Assembly: GCF_964340395.1 (NCBI RefSeq)
Contig: NC_135566.1
Span: 22,214,635-22,278,634, forward strand
Reading direction: 5' to 3'
DNA length: 64,000 nt
From: Glandiceps talaboti
Lineage: Eukaryota > Hemichordata > Enteropneusta > Spengelidae
Shown: positions 52,120-63,716 of the stretch, in pieces
Position numbering within the stretch: position 1 is the first letter of the stretch
How the letters are laid out: every line of letters begins with the position of its first letter
Position numbers and translations under genes: made by a program
Notes under the pieces: generated by a model
Database searches by the model: none
What the model saw: only the letters and a program-made list of their open reading frames with translations
What the model was told of the DNA's origin: nothing

Positions 52120-52224
52120 TTGGGCACAACTCTTCAGATCTTCCATATCTAAGTGATCAAAGATCTTCATTGCTAGTTCTCTTGGCAGTTCAATATCAAA
52201 GAAGGGAATTTCATTGATTTCATC
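52120..52224 (-). CDS. FBXW8: FBXW8-like gene, exon 2 (F-box, first half)
   Basis: A 35-codon exon, phase 0 at both ends, with an acceptor (tttctctatag) just above 52224 and a GTAAGT donor just below 52120. The peptide runs from DEINEIPFFDIELP to DLKSCAQ and is a clear F-box start: LPRELAMKIFDHLD carries the Leu-Pro and hydrophobic pattern that contacts SKP1. The segment EINEIPFFDIELP is distinctive for FBXW8 among F-box/WD proteins. It joins exon 1 and exon 3 without breaking frame. A 51-bp minisatellite begins only about 100 bp upstream of the acceptor in the sense direction, so this small exon sits directly beside a repeat array. Confidence 0.92.
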
Positions 52225-52324
52225 CTATAGAGAAACAATACAGATAAACTTTACAAATCACTTTTCCTTAAGTTCTAAACTGGTTGATTTGAAAATATTA
52301 AAAAGGTAAAAAGAAAAAGGTAAC

Positions 52325-52845
52325 AGTGACACTGAGCCCTCTTGTAATTCCTTTATTCTCTCTGAACAAGGTAACAGGGACACTGAGTCCTCTTGTAATT
52401 TCTGTGTTCTCTCTGAGCAAGGTAACAGGGACACTGAGCCCTCTTGTAATTTCTGTGTTCTCTCTGAGCAAGGTAACAGGGATACTGAGCACTTTTGTAA
52501 TTTCTGTGTTCTCTCTGAGCAAGGTAACAGGGATACTGAGCACGTTTGTAATTTCTGTGTTCTCTCTGAACAAGGTAACAGGGACACTGAGCACTTTTGT
52601 AATTTCTGTGTTCTCTCTGAACAAGGTAACCGAGATACTGAGCCCTCTTGTAATTTCTGTGTTCTCTCTGAACAAGGTAACAGGGATACTGAGCCCTCTT
52701 GTAATTTCTGTATTCTTTCTGAAGAAGGTAACAGGGACACTGAGCACTTTTGTAATTTCTGTGTTCTCTCTGAACAAGGTAACCGAGATACTGAGCACTT
52801 TTGTAATTTCTGTGTTCTCTCTGAACAAGGTAACAGGGACAATGA
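52325..52845. repeat. 51-bp minisatellite next to exon 2
   Basis: About 10 copies of acactgagccctcttgtaat + ttctgtgttctctctgaacaaggtaacaggg. At 17 codons per unit, several frames stay open on both strands (up to 194 codons), all repeat-only. The array ends about 100 bp before the exon 2 acceptor. Confidence 0.93.
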
Positions 52846-52893
52846 GCTCTTCCCATATTGTACTTTACTGGATAACTTCTATTCCTTGAACAT

Positions 52894-53360
52894 AATCAGG
52901 TTGCATCTTACTGAAGACAGTTTGTAGTGTGCGCAATGCAATGCAATGCGAAGCGACCAAAATTTTCACGATAAGGACTTTTTTAGAAATTATATCTTAA
53001 ATTTCCTCTTTTCTGAATTCATATAACACAACTGTGGCAAATATTTCTATGAATCGTACAATACTTCAAGCCTACTACAGAGAACATGTAGGCATTCGCT
53101 GAGATAAACATGAACACTACCTGGGGAAATGCATTCCAATGTAGCTAACATGTACATAAGACGAAATGCATAGAGGACTGGTACATCTAAACAAGAATTC
53201 TTTAATTACCGTAAATATATAGCAATACAATCACTGAATGTTTTTACAGTTGAAATACTTCGTACGTTGTTGGTTGCGTGTGTGCACAAGTAACGCCATG
53301 TTGTTTGTTGATATTCAATGCGTACATGTATGCCCATGACAAGTAAGATGCAACCTGATT
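52894..53360. mobile_element. Possible MITE with 19-bp perfect terminal inverted repeats
   Basis: AATCAGGTTGCATCTTACT at 52894-52912 is repeated exactly in inverted orientation at 53342-53360, giving a 467-bp unit without coding capacity. A target duplication is not clear (at best AT). It lies in FBXW8-like intron 1 next to the 51-bp array. Confidence 0.4.
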
Positions 53361-54309
53361 GGCTATGTGGCTCACTGAGTAGAATGGCGTAGGCATGGGC
53401 ACCAGTTCAGATGTAGAGGAGGCGATCAGGATAAAAAATGTAAACATGTACCAAGAAGGTCAATTCAGGCAAAATAACGAAGGTAAAATAGCAATGAACG
53501 ATTATCCGACATCTACATCGGATTTTAATCAGATTGATGTCATACCCAACGTGGCCTAACTTAGAGCCTCTCCACATAGTCTATTCAAATCAATTATCAT
53601 GAAGGTCCTTTAACAGTTCCCACAATGATTGAACAATCGGCTCATCATGTACCCACTTTGTTAACTTTCACTAACAAGATCCCATGCTGTTACATAGGTG
53701 GTAGAGTGCTGTGTTGTTTACATTTGTGTAGGACGAATTTCATCGTGTCTAAACAGCAAACCCGTCTAGTATTTGGCATTAGGTAATCCTCAAAGCTATG
53801 TCGGATATTTCAAAACCAGGAGTTACAGGTACAAGTAAATAAGGTAATATCTACAATAAGTGTAAGGTCTTGCTTGGACTGTGGGCTTATCATCCAAGTT
53901 ACAAGAAATTGGTTGATGTGTGCATTCACCAAGTACCATCATTTATAGCTGTTACAACCCAACAAACAGAAAAAATTCTCCTGATTTAAGGAATTTCTGT
54001 TTAGGTGTTGGTGAATAATAAAACCATGTTTTCATAGCATTTAAGTGGTTGTTTTTGTCGTTCATTTTATTGTACATCACTCCCTGGCCAGTAGGGTTAC
54101 TTGGCATATGTTTATTTTAGAACAACATGCATCTCTCTCCGTGTATGTCAGCAAAATTTGTAACTGTCATTTCTTCAAGACAAGAAAAATAGCAGTGCCT
54201 GTTTTGGTTCCATTTTAGTAAGAATGAAAAATACCGCCAATGGCTTTGTAGCACAACTGTACACTTTTCAAAAATGTTTATCCATATGCTAGTCCATGCT
54301 AACAATAGG
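53361..54309. other. Unique intronic stretch
   Basis: No exon or repeat recognised between the possible MITE and the 117-bp repeat. Confidence 0.4.
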
Positions 54310-54915
54310 TGTTCATTTGCTGAATGACTATCCAGTTGCCTATCCAACCATGTTGCTATCTTTGCGATATACGCGATCATTTGGCTTTGCTATGGGCATG
54401 GTCATGTTGCTAGATATATTTGCATACATTTTTCAATGTTTTTGTTCACTTGTGTATGAATTCCTGATATTATCTTTGCAATATACATGATCATTTGGCT
54501 GTTGCTATGGGTGTGGTCTTGTTACTAGGCACATTTGCATACATTTTTTGAATGTTTATTCATTTGTCTTTCAATTCCTGTTATCTTTGAAATGTACATG
54601 ATTATTTGACTGTTGCTATGGGCATGGCCTTGTTGCTGGGCAAATTTGCATACATTTTTTGAATGTTTATTCAATTGTCTATTAATCCCTGTTATCTTCC
54701 CAATATTTGTAATCATTCGGCTGTCGCTATGGGCATGATCTTGTTGCTAGGCACACTTGCATACATTTTCTGAATGGTTATTCATGTGTCTTTCAATTCT
54801 TGTTATCTTTGCAATGGACATGATTATTTGGCTGTTGCTATGGGTGTGGTCTTGTTGCTAGGCATATTTTACATACATTTTTTGAATGTTTATTCAATTG
54901 TCTTTAATCCCTGTT
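54310..54915. repeat. Degenerate tandem repeat, about 117-bp units
   Basis: Five to six units share gttgctatgggcatggtctt, gttgctaggcacatttgcat, acattttttgaatgtttatt and caattcctgttatctttgca. Each unit keeps a GTTGCTATGG string, resembling an RFX half-site. Confidence 0.8.
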
Positions 54916-54929
54916 GTTTTTTAGGAAAT

Positions 54930-55445
54930 TTACCTCATAGTTTCATACACTATTTTTCCTTTCCAAAATCATTCTTACAAGACTCGGTCTGTGACAAATT
55001 CACATGTCCTTGTACCAACAAGGAAACTTAGACTAGGCCAGTTCTCTTTTAGCTATCATGGAGCTAAGATTTAGAATAAGTTACCATATCCATTAAGATC
55101 TATGAATAGTAAAAACAAATTTCAGAATGCTCTCAGAAGGTATGTTACTAACTCAGCATAGACAGTCAGTGATTTATCTCATTTAAGATTACCACTACAA
55201 GTATATTATGATGTTCTTTTGTGTATTTAACATGTTACCCATTTAAATGGGGAATGGCCAATGATTAGCATTGTTTTTGCTATTTTGCCAGCCCCACCAT
55301 GGTCACACAGTTTTCAAACCAGCAAAGGTCTTTTCTCTCATTTTCTTTCTCTTTTAAGTATCTGTATGAATTTCTTTCTTGTGATGTAAGAGTATCCTTT
55401 ATGTGTGGTGAATGAATAAATAAATTAATAAATAAATATTTTTTT
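54930..55445 (+). mobile_element. LINE 3' fragment: reverse-transcriptase C-terminus and tail (degraded)
   Basis: Around 55050-55160 the plus strand reads YHGAKI, a stop, then NKLPYPLRSMNSKNKFQNAL and RRYVTNSA before a stop. This matches the C-terminal pattern of many CR1/Jockey-like LINE polymerases (y.G.k.WN.LP..lR…s...Fk..L). The codon expected to be Trp is TAG, and a frame change lies upstream. About 280 bp of 3' UTR follow and end in an AATAAATAAATT-type tail at about 55424-55440, as such LINEs do. No endonuclease or catalytic RT part is present: a 5'-truncated relic in FBXW8-like intron 1. Confidence 0.6.
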
Positions 55446-55845
55446 AAAGGTTCACAATGTTAATTTTCATTTGAACATTTTCTCATCTACACACCCAATG
55501 TAATGTCCCCACCAACTATCAAGGCAATTGGATATATTTGGTAGTTCATTGGTCTTGTCTTAGTACTGAACCAAGTCAGTTCATATATGATTGAATAATG
55601 GCTAATGACAAATCAAAATATAGCTCTAAGTCGGCTAAATTGCATCATATCCCAAAGCAAATTGATGTGCATATGTAAAGTCATAGTTTATTATCCATTT
55701 ACTAAGTTTTAAAGAAATCGGTCAATGAATGTCCAAGAAATGGTGCCAGATGCACAGACATACAGATGGACGCACAGACGGATGGATGGATGGAGCCCAA
55801 TCTATAAGCCCCTGTCCCAGACTACATCTGGCGGGGGCTAATTAG
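55440..55845 (+). repeat. Dispersed family B/A hybrid, copy 4
   Basis: The left part has family A wording (tttgaacattttctcatcta…accaactatcaaggcaattg). The right part has family B wording (aagcaaattgatgtgcatat, aaagaaatcggtcaatgaatg, cggatggatggatggagccc). It ends in a hairpin around 55806-55840 (agcccc…ggggct), then AA. Confidence 0.45.
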
Positions 55846-56039
55846 CAACTACCCATGGTTATAATATGTAGTACATCAGTGTTTTATTTAAGGGCGGTAA
55901 GTAGGTAAAATCTACCGGGGTTCCCACATCATTTTACCGGGGTACCCCACCTAAACTATGATACATTGCATGGGAAGCACTACCAGTTTTACCTCTTTCC
56001 CCCTTTCTGTTACCGGGGTTCCCAAACCTTAGCAAAAAC

Positions 56040-56165
56040 ACTGGTACATGTATATATAATAATAATAATGATAATGTTGGGTTCTTATATAGCACTTTCC
56101 CACTCCATGCTCAAAGCGCTTTACAATTATTACCCCTGGCTTGGTTCAGAACGGCACAACGGCCC
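56040..56165 (+). repeat. Dispersed repeat with AAT tract and AAGCGCTTTAC core
   Basis: An AAT/GAT tract, then ttcttatatagcactttccc, actccatgctcaaagcgctt and tacaattattacccctgg. I recall very similar sequence as a common repeat in several marine animals; its class is unclear to me. Confidence 0.4.
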
Positions 56166-57140
56166 AACAGCCCTATATTCAACAAGGAGTTTAACAGCAT
56201 CTTGACAGTTAAAGATAGGGGAAAAGCTTGAGATGGGGGAGGGGTCTTAGCTCTAGAGAATTTTTTGACACTAAACCAATTGTTAGGGGCCCTAACAATT
56301 GGTTTAGTGTCAACTAAGGGTAATAATTTCCAAGCCTTATGAGACGGCACTAACATGTAATTAGCAACTACATAGGGTTGAAATATTTTTTTTTTTAAAG
56401 TTTAATAGCATCTTGACAGTAAAAGGTAGGGAGAAGAGCATATAAGATGGGGATATGTCCACTTCTCAGGGAGGTCCTAGGGGGTCTCCCCTAGAACTAG
56501 AAGCTCAGCTCTGGAGGTTTTTACCCTTTAAGCCAATTTTTAGGCGATTCAGTCCCTTTCAGGCAAAAATTTCCAAGCTTGACACTACCAACATGTAGCA
56601 ACTACATAGTGTTGAGATATTTCTTTTTAATTTGATAGCGTCTTGAGACTAAGAGGTAGGGAAAGAGCTCTAGACTGTGACATGTCCACCTCTTCTGGGG
56701 TGTCCTTAGGGGGTCTCTTCTAGAAGGTCAGGGGATTTTACAAATGTTTAGGCTATTCAGAGCCTTTCAGGCAATAATTTCAGGTATCAGAAACTATTCT
56801 TTATACATAGGGTTGAATAAGTTAAATGACATAATTATAGTAAAGGTCAGCACATCTGATGGTTGTATCATTGGTAGGGGAGATTTGGAGAGTTTGTTTT
56901 AATTACTTTAAGAAGTTTAAGAGTCTTTTCAGACAAGTTTTAGACTATCTTGGTAACAATTTCACATCTATAGAAGATTATCTACAATAAACAATTAATC
57001 TTTATTCATAGGGTTAGAATGTTTAAGAAAAGTTTAATACCACTATGACAGTAAAAGTTTGGTGCATCTGATTGTTGGTTGGGGTGAGGGTGCCCTAGCA
57101 GATTTGGAGGGATTTCTGGCTCTATTAACACAATTTTTAC
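56165..57140 (+). repeat. Ancient degenerate tandem repeat, about 230-bp units
   Basis: Four or more diverged units share, in order, gcatcttgacagtaaaagg, agggaaaagag, catgtccac, gggggtctc, aagccaattttt, tttcaggcaa and aactacatagggttgaaat (starts near 56165, 56395, 56630, 56840, 57030). The first contains the 49-bp palindrome at 56265-56313. Confidence 0.45.
56265..56313. repeat. Perfect 24-bp inverted repeat with 1-base centre
   Basis: The left arm 56265-56288 (ttgacactaaaccaattgtt then aggg) and the right arm 56290-56313 are exact complements around a single G. It can form a cruciform. Confidence 0.85.
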
Positions 57141-58139
57141 ATTATTCTTAGCCTTTAAGGTAATTTGACAGCTTCAAAAAGCTAAAGTTAATGTAATTTT
57201 TAAAGGAGTTTCACATGACACATAAAAATGCGTCATGTAGTGACCGTAACATTTGGATAGTGGCATTACTATCACAGATATAGTCACCGGTATGTTATAG
57301 AACTTTAGGTGCCTACTATGTATACTAGAAACTGAAATCTGATTTGTAGTGTTGATAACATGTAGTGTCCGAAATAGAAAGCATACAATGTATATTAATC
57401 TCTTATACTGAAGAGTAGAACAATTTAGATTTACTTCATTAAATTTATAAACTATCTATACCATTATGGAACTTTCAAATTTTGGCCCAAAGTGCAATAT
57501 GTGAAGCATTGGTCATTATATGCGTAACAGCCAAGCATTTACATGACATGTTCTGTAACTAGTGTGGTAGGTAATTCATGTAATTTATGTATGTATAGTT
57601 ATGTTTGAGCGTTACTCTAGGTGATGTAATATTAAAGAATATAGATAACAAACTGGGACAAAAATAAATACTATAGTTCAGACAAGGTCATGCCACTGTA
57701 GTTCTAAATGGATTTTTCCTTCATCAAAATACAAAACACAATACCCCCCCCATCCAAAATTTCAAAACAGGATGACCCCCCCCCCTGCCAATTTCAAAAA
57801 CAGGGTGATCCCTAAAAATCCACCCCCACCCCCCAGCTGAAGAAACTGCCCAGTCCCTAAAAAGGAGAGCATATTATGGTTCAAGGTAAAAGTAAATACA
57901 TCATATGAAATTTAAATTCTAAATTATGGAGGGTGATTTTGATATGTATACCTGCCTGTAAAAATTAATGAAGTGATCTTTAAATTTTATAAAAAAATTT
58001 AAATGGTCTCCTGACTTTAGATGTTGAGCTATCACAATTATATATTATTATGGCGATTATGCTCTTATACTTGTCCACACAATGAGTGTCATTCTTGAAT
58101 CACACATGCTTGACAATGTATAAACAACACTTTCACAAC
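57141..58139. other. Intronic stretch with C-rich tracts
   Basis: Two poly-C tracts near 57745 and 57780 lie in similar text (ccatccaaaatttcaaaaca), a short decayed duplication. No exon seen. Confidence 0.4.
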
Positions 58140-58174
58140 AGACACACGCACACACACATGCATATACAAGCATG

Positions 58175-58205
<31 letters not shown>

Positions 58206-58282
58206 TGACTGACTGAATGACTGACTGACTCACTCACTCACTCACTCACTCACTCACTCACTCACTGACTCACTGACTGATA
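58140..58282. repeat. (CA)n, (TGAC)n and (CTCA)n simple repeats
   Basis: A CA tract to 58203, then TGAC/TGAA units and a run of ACTC units. In FBXW8-like intron 1, about 400 bp downstream of exon 1. Confidence 0.9.
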
Positions 58283-58662
58283 ACTTGATAGGTGGGGGTT
58301 GTGGTAGTAACTGACTCACCACTATCGTAGTAACGCTTACGTATGCTATGACACATTTGGGAAAACTGCCCACAAATGTAACAATCTTAAAACTACCATC
58401 ATGGAGGTACAAATATATTTAAAAGCATCTCCCAGACTTCTCAAGCTTAAGGAAACAAATATCGAGGTAGGTAGTGAAATTTGTAAAATCTTGCTAATTA
58501 TGATTCATATTATTTTATTTTATACGTCTCTACATATTTTGTAAATTCATTTTGAATTTGATTGATTTTCAGACAAATATCGACTACATTTACAAAATAT
58601 AAGCTAGTTTAAATTTTTCATAGGCAATTTTTTTAATATTTTGTTTCGATTCAGTTGCTTAC

Positions 58663-59094
58663 CAAATCGGCGATCAACGTTTCTAGTAGATTTTCGGGAT
58701 TCTTCCGCTGTGACAATTCATCTGTGATGTCCAGACAGTCGTTGGCGCTTCCTACATTTATCTTGTTCGAGCGTCTATCTTTAGTGCTTGTGTCTTTGGA
58801 GTGGTTACCGTTTAGCAAATCGTCTGCGATGGAAAGTGCCTCGGCAGCAATATCTGGTTTGGAAATATTTAGTTTACATTCATCCAAGTCATCGTCTTCT
58901 CCAACATCATAACTTGATGACATCTCGCCAAATTTTCTTCTTTTCCTACGTCTATCAAAACTACTCTCTGCATCGTCACGTCTACGTCCGCAGCCGTCTG
59001 TCTCTTGAGGTTCGCCTGCGTGCCTTTGGTGTTCATGTAAGAGTTCCCGCTGCCACCTTTCTCGGAATTGTTCTAGATCTTCTCGAATATTCAT
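58663..59094 (-). CDS. FBXW8: FBXW8-like gene, coding exon 1 (N-terminal region)
   Basis: First coding exon, 144 codons, from an ATG at 59094 to a GTAAGC donor just below 58663, ending in phase 0. The protein starts with a charged segment (MNIREDLEQFRERWQREL) like the 'LDEF..RWQ.EL' start I recall for vertebrate FBXW8. A basic RRRKRRK stretch (likely nuclear-localisation type), an acidic low-complexity middle and a helix-like end (NLLETLIADL) follow. That end joins exon 2 in frame to give LIADL-DEINEIPFFDIELP, closely matching the family's junction before the F-box. FBXW8 is the substrate receptor of the CUL7-SKP1-RBX1 ubiquitin ligase; this N-terminal part precedes the SKP1-binding F-box. 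Base composition is richer in CpG than the surrounding introns, as expected of a promoter-proximal exon. The family assignment rests on memory of the family, not on a search. Confidence 0.88.
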
Positions 59095-59290
59095 ATTTCT
59101 TATATTTTTCCATAGACGTACGTCGTGTAAAAATAATGCCCACGGTTCGTGTTATTTGTAAATCATCAATTTATGCAAGTAAAATATCCAGAATATCACC
59201 TTAGGTTCGCCATATTGCCGGTCACAAATACGCATGCGTATAAAACTCGTAAACTACACTTCGGGTCACGGGAGAGGTCATTTCCCGTGG
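59095..59290 (-). promoter_or_regulatory. Putative FBXW8-like 5' UTR and TATA-less promoter
   Basis: Immediately upstream of the exon 1 ATG. On the minus strand, CAATATGGCGAACC (about 59204-59217) resembles a YY1 site, which often lies at the start site of TATA-less genes. A palindrome, atacgcatgcgtat (59229-59242), is NRF1-like. The local CpG frequency is higher than in the introns. Start site and activity are inferred. Confidence 0.45.
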
Positions 59291-62200
59291 TAGCTTTTTC
59301 TTCATTTTGCAATGTTTTGTATGGCTAGGTTTACTTTAGCAACTCCGATATGCTCCATTTCTGCTTTTTATTACAGGTATTTGGATTACCCAAATAAACA
59401 GGTTCAAATTACAAGTACAGTAACTAGTAAATTTCAAGTACATGAAACTTAAAAGGTGGAGTATAGACTCGTTCTTAATATTGTAATACAACCAGGTGCG
59501 TCAGAACGCTAGCGATTTGATATATTACCCAATCATGCAGACTAAACGGCACCATCTAAGACAAAAAAACAACCAAACTGTAGCAATTTTTGTATCAAAT
59601 GTTACTTTTACCAGGTGCGGTGTTTGGGAATAACAACTCTTTGTTGGTGCAACGTTGCCAAATTTCACACTACTAGTAGTAGTACTACCACGTCTTTATT
59701 TTCCATGTTCATTTATAAATAACATACATCTCGACAAAGCTATGTTTCAGGTTGGAACTCGGGTAAGTCTGCAATGATTCATAAACTTTACATGACTAGT
59801 GTGCGCATGCTTAGTTGAGGTTTTAGGCATCGAAAGGGGTCATGTTTTTATCATCAAATCGTCTACATGAGACAGTATTGGCTCCATGCCAACTGTGTGA
59901 AACAATACCCCAGAAGATGGGGTTATTTGTAAACAATTCCATGCGTAGAGTTTAGGTGAACCGTGTAACTTACTGTAAGTACCAGAACTGAACAACTGAG
60001 CTACGAAACTTCCGTAAAAACTTTTTCCAACCCCAGTTACAAGTGTTAAGCTGCATTTGATTATGTGAGTATACGATACAGTATTTCACTATACCACATT
60101 ACCAGAGCTTTACACAGTATGTTGTAGTTGTACAGCTTGGAAGGAAAGTAGCGTTCTGCTAATATGCTGGAAGTGTAAAGAATATTCTTCGTTTAGACTC
60201 AAATTTTCCCTTTTATTTTGCCGGGCAGAGTCCAGACACCGTATGTGCATGTATCTTTATAGTAATGATCTAAAATGAAGGTCATGTGATGTTATATTAT
60301 GTAACAAACATCTGCATCATCGATTCTAACTAACACAATCACAGAATCACTTGATGATTACGGGTGTTGATAAGCTGTTTGGTAAAGTTTCTGAAAGTTT
60401 AAGTCGTTCTTTCTTCGAGTTGGACCTTGAGTGTCCGTACAGATCGATGGAACGTGATATGACTTGTGTCACCGTGGCCTTGGCAAGGGGCCAACTTTTC
60501 TTTTGTTTATTTTGGATCCGTAAAGGCACAACTTGCTTCAACTTCAGAGTCCCCGAGAGATGTATATACACATATCAGCGCAGACTCGCTTGACGGCACC
60601 CAGCCCTTTGCGTACATTGATTCACCATCAACGGTTTTACAATATAGGCCAGACAAATAAATCATGCACCATCCACCGCCATCCAGTAGAAGCCTCCGCT
60701 GTAATAGTGAAGATTTCTGTCTCCAATAATGTAAAAAGAGAAGACAAAAAAAGTGTGCTAACGTCAATAACAATATCTGAAAATCTGTAGGTTGGAAAAT
60801 ATTGACATTTACACTTGCAACTTCAATGTGAACTTATTTTTGGTACAGATGTTTTGTCAACAAGTTTGACCTTGAATTTGATACATTTGAAACTTTCGGC
60901 AGGTGAACCGATTGTCATTCCCAAGAACATCTTGAATTTATTTATTCTTGAAAATTCACCGACGTTACTTATTACCGTGAGATAATTGAAATGGATGCGT
61001 ATTTCGAGTAATTTCCAGCTTTCCCGCCTTATTTAGGCAAGTGTTTACTTTTCCCGCCAAATTCCAAGGCAAGTTTTCATTATATTATTAAACCAATGAA
61101 GCTTTCGTGATATACGATATTTAAGTGCAGAATTATAAACTCTCAGTTGATATATAGGAATCAGTATTTATTTGTCCAACCAACAATATACACTATGTTC
61201 TCTGGTATCTCAATGTGTGATTCCATTCTGGTCAAATTAAAAATGGGAAACTCAATCAAATTTTATTTCTTTTCCTGGTCACATAAGCAGTTACTCGAAC
61301 ACTGTAAACTTCTATTAAGTTGAATAAAATGAAATAAAAAGTTGTAATAAAATATATTATGATATGACAAAAACCCAGGTGCCAGTCCCTATTCAGTGGC
61401 AATTGATCCTACTCACAACTCGATTCAGGGACAGTGTTAATAGTTTACAAGAGGGCGGTTATTGAATCATGATGCAATATTACACAGTACTGCAGTTATT
61501 ACATACTAGTTGTAACGACTGGCCCATCCTTGGTATACGTAGCAAAGGCTATCCTCGGAGACGGCCTAGTGTCTCACACTGCATACAAACATCTAGGCTT
61601 AATGGTTAACTGCATGATGAGCCAAAGTAAAGTTTCGAAATAGATAGCGATGAAAAAAAAACGAATCTTTATTCCAGGATATCATTGCAGCTGTTTCGTG
61701 ACGCTATACAAATGAATCATGAAATTTATAATATAGGGTGTAAGTATTAGGTTTACACTATTATTAACAATATTATTAACAAGTGGTTTTATATGGTGTG
61801 ACCATGGTGTGATATTGTGTGGTGTGATGTGATGTGATGTGATGTGATGTGATGTGATACGCCAACATATCATTCATTTATTCGTAATAATTGTTCATCT
61901 CATTGTTACATATCCTTACGATTTTCCATCTGATGGTGCTAAAGATCGTTCAGATCTAGCTACATGTACTGAAGTCGTAACTGTTTAGTTTAAAATGTAC
62001 CAAAGTTTTGGAGACGTGTAGAGTCCTAGTGTCTCGCCTGCCACTAAGCCCATGGCTGACCACGCATGGCCTTTCCGATACGTGCTTCCTCGATTTGGCG
62101 CCGGACAAACGACTGTCGATCGATTGAAGCGGCGTTAGAGAATTTAAACGTGAACATGAATACAGAATTGACTTCTGCTGTAGAAGTTAACGTTCTACTA

Positions 62201-63290
62201 AGCCAAACTTTGTCAGAGACCAATCACGCCATATGCCGAGATCATATGCACATAAAAAAGATTTTTTTTATCTTTATTAACTTTACGATGGTACACTTTG
62301 GGGTATGCCTGTGTCTAGTCAATATATTATGATGGGCGTCTTGGGACTGGTTATAACACACGACCTGAGCAATAAATTTGCGTACAACTTAATACTAAAT
62401 GTATTTCGTATTTTCATATGTTTAAAAAAAACATTCGCTTCTTTGTTATAATATTTTAATATGCTGTTATGATTCTTCGGACAAAGTAGTTTGTTACGAG
62501 TCGGGAGTGGATATTTTCCCGCTAGTTTGACATACACGCGGCGCTCTCATTAACATAGTGTGCGACACGCGACAGGTCGCCCGCTGAACGCGTGTGAGTA
62601 TGACGGTATGCTACAAGTTGTAAAAAAAATAGCTTTTATATCCGGCCCACGCACTGCAATCCGATGCATTGGTGTATACGCAGCGTTTAATCCAGCTAGT
62701 TCCATTGTGGTCTAATAGTTATCATGCTTCAAAAGAATTGCTTCAGTAAGCACATTTACAGCGACTGACGACAACGGGGATTTCTCTGGGAATACACCGA
62801 CTAGCGATGGCGTCGTACTTTCTACGCGATTTCCGTATTGCCGTTTAGCACCTTAATTAAATCACAGTTGATTAGCCATCAATTTCTCCATTATATGTAC
62901 CTGATTGCTTTCAAAATTGCTTTTCAAACCATGAAAATAAAGATCAATATTAAAGAAGTGGCTGACTATATCCACATAGGTTGAAGGTTACATTACGTTT
63001 ATTACTTGCACTTGCGCAAAACCAACGGGCTTGACTTCTAATCATTTTCCCCTCGAGTCACGTCCCTCCCTTCGAGCTTCAGCCGTGAACCGTTCTTCCG
63101 AACTTGAAAAACGGGATCCGTCCTCGAAAACTGTTCTTCGTCGATGTTGACCTGTTGATACTTAAATTGGCTTATCGCCATGATTAATATTGACCTATCT
63201 CTCAACTATATACTAATCCCTTCGGGTTTTTTTGAACCACTCCAAAAGTCTGAACCATAATTTCAGATCATACAAATAAAAAACTGTTTT
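59291..63290. other. Intergenic region upstream of the FBXW8-like gene
   Basis: CpG-richer DNA. Two E2F-type TTTCCCGCC sites lie at about 61019-61028 and 61050-61058. Mutually overlapping frames on both strands (60347-60790) include a minus-strand frame ending LSETLPNSLSTPVIIK and a plus-strand frame ending STVLQYRPDK. Their composition is codon-like, but I recognise neither and cannot choose a strand. A similar uncertain frame runs 62066-62332 (plus). Confidence 0.3.
61822..61858. repeat. (TGATG)n microsatellite
   Basis: Seven copies of a 5-base unit. Confidence 0.9.
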
Positions 63291-63349
63291 GGCTAAGTGT
63301 CGACGTTTCTGAAAGTTCCGAAGTCTTTCAGAAACGTCGACACTTAGCC
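63291..63349. repeat. Perfect 25-bp stem, 9-base loop hairpin
   Basis: The arm 63291-63315 (ggctaagtgtcgacgtttct then gaaag) pairs without mismatch with 63325-63349; the loop is ttccgaagt. A-rich and T-rich tracts flank it. Function unknown: a hairpin RNA precursor, a recent inverted duplication or an element end are all possible. Confidence 0.85.
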
Positions 63350-63716
63350 CATTTTTTTAAAATATGATATTTGTTGAAATTGAATACTTGTTACTCTACT
63401 ATGTGGCCTAGATACAATAAGCACAATACATCGATGGTACATTGTTTGCTCTCTTTCCCAAGGAACACACTTCTTTGGCGCGCAGGTTGGATGATTGTCA
63501 AACTTCACAGCGCGGAACGGCGCCGCAAATATACCGTTTGATCACGGCCAGTATACATAATAGATTTAGTTTTGGACAGTTATGTCGCAACACGTGGTGT
63601 TTGTAAACAATCGACAATAGTTGCCAGCCGCTCACAGAGTACCTACCTGTTTAAATGATTGGCAGCTTGGCACCACGCCCAATTTATGTCGACGTTGCGT
63701 GTGCCAACTTTCTCGT

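Noticed and set aside
52258-52889. Four overlapping frames around 52.3-52.9 kb
   Set aside because: All come from the 51-bp repeat and sit in the intron before FBXW8-like exon 2.
62066-62332. First exon of a plus-strand gene near 62.1 kb
   Set aside because: The CpG-rich start is suggestive, but an overlapping minus frame is equally open and no donor or homology settles it.
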